Source: CAZZKE01 sp964655005 (GTDB lineage: Bacteria > Pseudomonadota > Alphaproteobacteria > Rhodospirillales > JABHCV01). From it: a stretch of DNA of 42,258 bases. Each line of letters opens with the position of its first letter. Position 1 is the stretch's first letter. The DNA lies in the NCBI GenBank assembly GCA_964655005.1, contig CAZZKE010000018.1, forward strand, positions 1-42,258, read 5' to 3'. The notes under the pieces were generated by a model that did no database searches, was not told the DNA's origin, and was given only the letters and a program-made list of their open reading frames with translations. The position numbers were made by a program, and so were the translations under genes. This document shows, one piece after another, positions 40,417 to 42,258 of the stretch.

Positions 40417-40803
40417 ATGCTTGGCGCAATTATCGGGCCGCTGCTCGGCGGCCTGTTCGGGCTGATCGACAAATCCGTCGAGGACCGCGATCAGGCCGCC
40501 AAAATCAAGGCGGATTTGCAAACCATGGTGTTGAGTGGGGAGTTACGCGAACTTGAAGCGGCGACCCGGATCATCGCCGCCGAGGCGACCGGCGAATCAT
40601 GGCTGCAACGCAACTGGCGACCGCTGCTGATGCTGTTGTTCGGCGTCATCGTCGCCAACAATTATCTGGTGGTGCCATTGTTCGGAACCCCGATGGCCGA
40701 TATTCCGCCCGACATGTGGGCCTTACTCAAGCTTGGTGTCGGCGGCTACGTACTTGGCCGCTCGGCGGAAAAAGGGATCAGGGCGTGGAAGCGGGACGGC
40801 TGA
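40417..40803 (+). CDS. 3-TM holin of the gene-transfer-release family
   Basis: This 128-residue protein fits the family GTA_holin_3TM (formerly DUF3154). It has a hydrophobic N-terminus (MLGAIIGPLLGGLFGLI), a charged middle (about 18-65), then LQRNWRPLLMLLFGVIVANNYLVVPLF and LLKLGVGGYVLGRSAEKGIRAW. The WRP-hydrophobic segment and the GYVxGRSxEK end are characteristic. It would open the inner membrane to let the hydrolase reach the wall. AAGGAG lies upstream of the ATG. The family name comes from gene transfer agents but it also occurs in ordinary prophages. Confidence 0.82.
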   Translation: MLGAIIGPLLGGLFGLIDKSVEDRDQAAKIKADLQTMVLSGELRELEAATRIIAAEATGESWLQRNWRPLLMLLFGVIVANNYLVVPLFGTPMADIPPDMWALLKLGVGGYVLGRSAEKGIRAWKRDG

Positions 40804-40885
40804 CGGCAAAGCTGTATCCATAACCATGCGATGCGATTATCATGAGCGTCCGATCATATGGGCCGTCACAAGATCAGGCGAGAAA

Positions 40886-41377
40886 ATGACAATGAAGCGC
40901 ATCAAATTATCGCTCTTTTTTTTGGTTGCGACCGTCGGGCTGGGCCTGTCCGGGGCCGCTACGGCTTCCGACCGGCACAGCAATTACTACTACCCGCCGC
41001 ACGGTCAGGTCGAAATTTACCCGGCCCGCGCCGGGGTTTCTCCCGGTGCCAGCGCGATCCGGCGGATCGGCTTCGTTACCGCCATTACCCTGGAAAAACT
41101 GAAAAAGCCGTATCCGCCGACGGAGGTCTTTTTCGCCAAGGGCGACAACGCCGAAAAGCTGATTATCATCGCCCTGGTGGATGGCCGTCTCAACACTATT
41201 TTCCGGGTCCGCGCCTTCCTGGCGTCGTTGACGGCGGTGGCGCGGATCACGCCGGTTTTTCAGGATGCCCCCATGGCCGATAATCTGACATTCTTCGATC
41301 TGGCGCGGATGCTGGGTTTCAGGCAAATAACCGTATCCGATGGGGCGACGTTCACCCATCAGGTAAAATTTGAATAA
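40886..41377 (+). CDS. Exported conserved protein of unknown function
   Basis: This 163-residue protein has a signal peptide (MKRIKLSLFFLVATVGLGLSGAATA) and a mature part starting SDRHSNYYYPPHGQVEIYPARAGV. Conserved-looking segments are RRIGFVTAIT, FFAKGDNAEKLIIIALVDGRLNT and FFDLARMLGFRQITVSDG. Similar alphaproteobacterial proteins have been labelled molybdopterin-guanine dinucleotide biosynthesis protein A, which I do not support, since no nucleotide-binding loop is seen and the protein is exported. The ATG at 40886 is chosen for the signal peptide; 40892 is equally possible. It marks the return to host genes. Confidence 0.65.
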   Translation: MTMKRIKLSLFFLVATVGLGLSGAATASDRHSNYYYPPHGQVEIYPARAGVSPGASAIRRIGFVTAITLEKLKKPYPPTEVFFAKGDNAEKLIIIALVDGRLNTIFRVRAFLASLTAVARITPVFQDAPMADNLTFFDLARMLGFRQITVSDGATFTHQVKFE

Positions 41378-41400
41378 CCGTAACGAATTTGGAAAAAATC

Positions 41401-41697
41401 ATGGCGAAAGGATACTGGATTGGGCATGTCGATATTTCCAATCCCCAAGTTTATCAAAAATATATCGAGGCCAATGCCGAACCCTTCGCCAGATACGGCG
41501 CGCGGTTTCTGGTTCGTGGCGGCGATAGCGAGGTTGTCGAGGGAACCTGCCGCGTGAAAAACGTGGTGATCGAGTTTGAAAGTTACCGGCAGGCCCTGGC
41601 CTGTTACCGCTCCGCCGAATACCAGCGGGCGAAGTCGCTTCGCGAGGGCGCCAGTATCGTCGATCTGGTGATCGTCGAAGGTTACGACGGTGCCTAG
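41401..41697 (+). CDS. DUF1330 family protein
   Basis: This 98-residue protein matches the DUF1330 family, small ferredoxin-like alpha/beta dimers. Typical segments are GYWIGHVDISNPQVYQKYIEAN at the start, GARFLVRGG, VVIEFESYRQALACYRSAEYQ and the C-terminal VIVEGY. The biochemical role of the family is not settled. The ATG at 41401 follows GGAAAAA. It lies 23 nt after the exported-protein gene in the same direction. Confidence 0.85.
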   Translation: MAKGYWIGHVDISNPQVYQKYIEANAEPFARYGARFLVRGGDSEVVEGTCRVKNVVIEFESYRQALACYRSAEYQRAKSLREGASIVDLVIVEGYDGA

Positions 41698-41731
41698 CCG
41701 CAAATATCAGTGATCCGGGAGGCCCCCCGCC

Positions 41732-42258
41732 GTGCATCCGTTTTTCCGAACCGTCAAACTGGCCTTGGCCGCCCGGCACAGCCGGCGGATGACGATGCTG
41801 GATACCTCGTCGGTGCAAATGCGGGTCTGGCCCAACGATCTGGATGTCAACTTTCATGTCAACAATGGCCGCTATCTGACCCTGATGGATCTGGGTCGCC
41901 TGGATTTGATGATCCGCAGCCGGACCCTGGGAATTTTCATTAAACGCAAGTGGTATCCGGTCCTGGGGGCGGCGACGGTGCGTTTCAAACGGTCGTTGCG
42001 GTTGTTCGAAAAGTTCACCCTGACGACCCGTATTCTGGGCTGGGATGACAAGTGGGTGTATATGGAACACCGCATCGAAACCGCCGAGCATCTGGCGGTG
42101 ATCGCCATCGTCAAGGCGCTGGTTCGAACCAAGGGACGCTCGATTCCGTCAGGGGAACTGGCCGAAGCCTTCGGTTACCCCGACGCTTCGCCGATGCTGC
42201 CTGATTTTGTCGAAGACTGGAAGAAGATGGAAAAGGATTTCGATCGCGGGCAGGGGGG
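41732..42258 (+). CDS. 4HBT-type acyl-CoA thioesterase family protein, 3' end outside window
   Basis: At least 175 residues of a hot-dog-fold thioesterase can be read from GTG 41732, preceded by GGGAGG 9 nt upstream; an in-frame ATG at 41789 is an alternative. Family marks are VQMRVWPNDLDVNFHVNNGRYLTLMDLGRLDLM, with the Asp/His/Asn pattern around the active site, and later YPVLGAATVRFKRSLRLFEKF. The best likeness is to THEM6/YbgC-like acyl-CoA thioesterases. The gene runs off the right edge, so its stop is not seen. Confidence 0.82.
   Translation, partial: MHPFFRTVKLALAARHSRRMTMLDTSSVQMRVWPNDLDVNFHVNNGRYLTLMDLGRLDLMIRSRTLGIFIKRKWYPVLGAATVRFKRSLRLFEKFTLTTRILGWDDKWVYMEHRIETAEHLAVIAIVKALVRTKGRSIPSGELAEAFGYPDASPMLPDFVEDWKKMEKDFDRGQG

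Larger units (their letters stand above)
26115..40803 (+). mobile_element. Podovirus-derived particle gene cluster, candidate gene transfer agent or remnant prophage
   Basis: About 14.7 kb encode a near-complete T7-like particle plus lysis genes in one direction: portal, scaffold, capsid, two tail tubular proteins, internal virion-like protein, fibre, TerL, hydrolase and 3-TM holin. No integrase, recombinase, polymerase, primase, excision gene or att-like repeat is visible, and the cluster is bordered by apparent host genes. Every recognisable structural gene is intact. T7-type internal proteins gp15/gp16 and an obvious small terminase are missing. The only reverse-strand genes are the oxygen-sensor pair at 29985-31527. 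Confidence 0.75.

Noticed and set aside
27102..40803. T7-type RNA polymerase promoters within the particle cluster
   Set aside because: No recurring 20-23 bp promoter-like sequence was seen before the blocks and no phage RNA polymerase gene is present.
25965..40900. Attachment-site repeats or a tRNA target flanking the phage-like cluster
   Set aside because: No tRNA gene or matching direct repeat was found at the borders by eye; a computed repeat search beyond the window would be needed to exclude one.

Overview
The window looks like chromosomal DNA of an alphaproteobacterium, probably a Rhodospirillales-type organism. The reasons are a class I (archaeal-type) lysyl-tRNA synthetase, the divergent rsmE/ubiA pair, a SOS box of the alphaproteobacterial form GTTC-N7-GTTC, and dense GC-rich coding with few gaps. 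No rRNA, tRNA or CRISPR array was recognised.

Region 1 (1-11,960) is a transport and catabolism block. An ABC ATPase of the nitrate/sulfonate type and a MetE-like zinc methyltransferase converge. A TetR regulator then precedes nine co-directional, tightly packed genes: a Gfo/Idh/MocA dehydrogenase, a DUF993 protein, a sugar-phosphate-isomerase-like TIM barrel, an isochorismatase-like cysteine hydrolase, a complete ribose-type ABC importer (two permeases, binding protein, double ATPase) and a nitrilase-family amidase. Together they look like an import-and-degrade pathway for a sugar- or polyol-like compound, perhaps carrying an amide or carbamoyl nitrogen. The substrate is unknown.

Region 2 (11,956-13,453) is a scar. 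It holds the last ~37 codons of an EamA-type transporter, a decayed IS3-family remnant, and an internally deleted IS5/IS1182-like element whose two inverted repeats are intact and which sits exactly at the rsmE stop codon.

Region 3 (13,450-25,964) is mostly housekeeping: rsmE, ubiA, an unknown protein coupled to a GAF/HD-GYP c-di-GMP phosphodiesterase, ubiD, a Bcr/CflA-type exporter, lysS, an HPt/receiver protein, tam and a Sel1-repeat protein. It ends with an S24-type self-cleaving repressor.

Region 4 (26,019-40,803) is the most interesting part. It is a compact ~14.8 kb set of T7-like (podovirus) particle genes: portal, scaffold, capsid, two tail tubular proteins, an internal virion-like protein, tail fibre, large terminase, a membrane coiled-coil protein, a SleB-type hydrolase and a holin of the 3-TM family named after gene-transfer-agent release. 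No integrase, replication, RNA polymerase or lysogeny genes are seen apart from the adjacent S24 repressor. The first promoter overlaps a LexA-type box. Intrinsic terminators sit only 27-43 nt upstream of the start codons of three blocks. A reverse-strand pair, an ODP-like diiron oxygen-sensor candidate plus a soluble chemoreceptor-like protein, is placed between scaffold and capsid. The layout fits a domesticated podovirus-derived gene-transfer-agent-like element, although a trimmed defective prophage remains the alternative.

Region 5 (40,886-42,258) returns to apparent host genes: an exported protein of unknown function, a DUF1330 protein and a 4HBT thioesterase cut by the window end.
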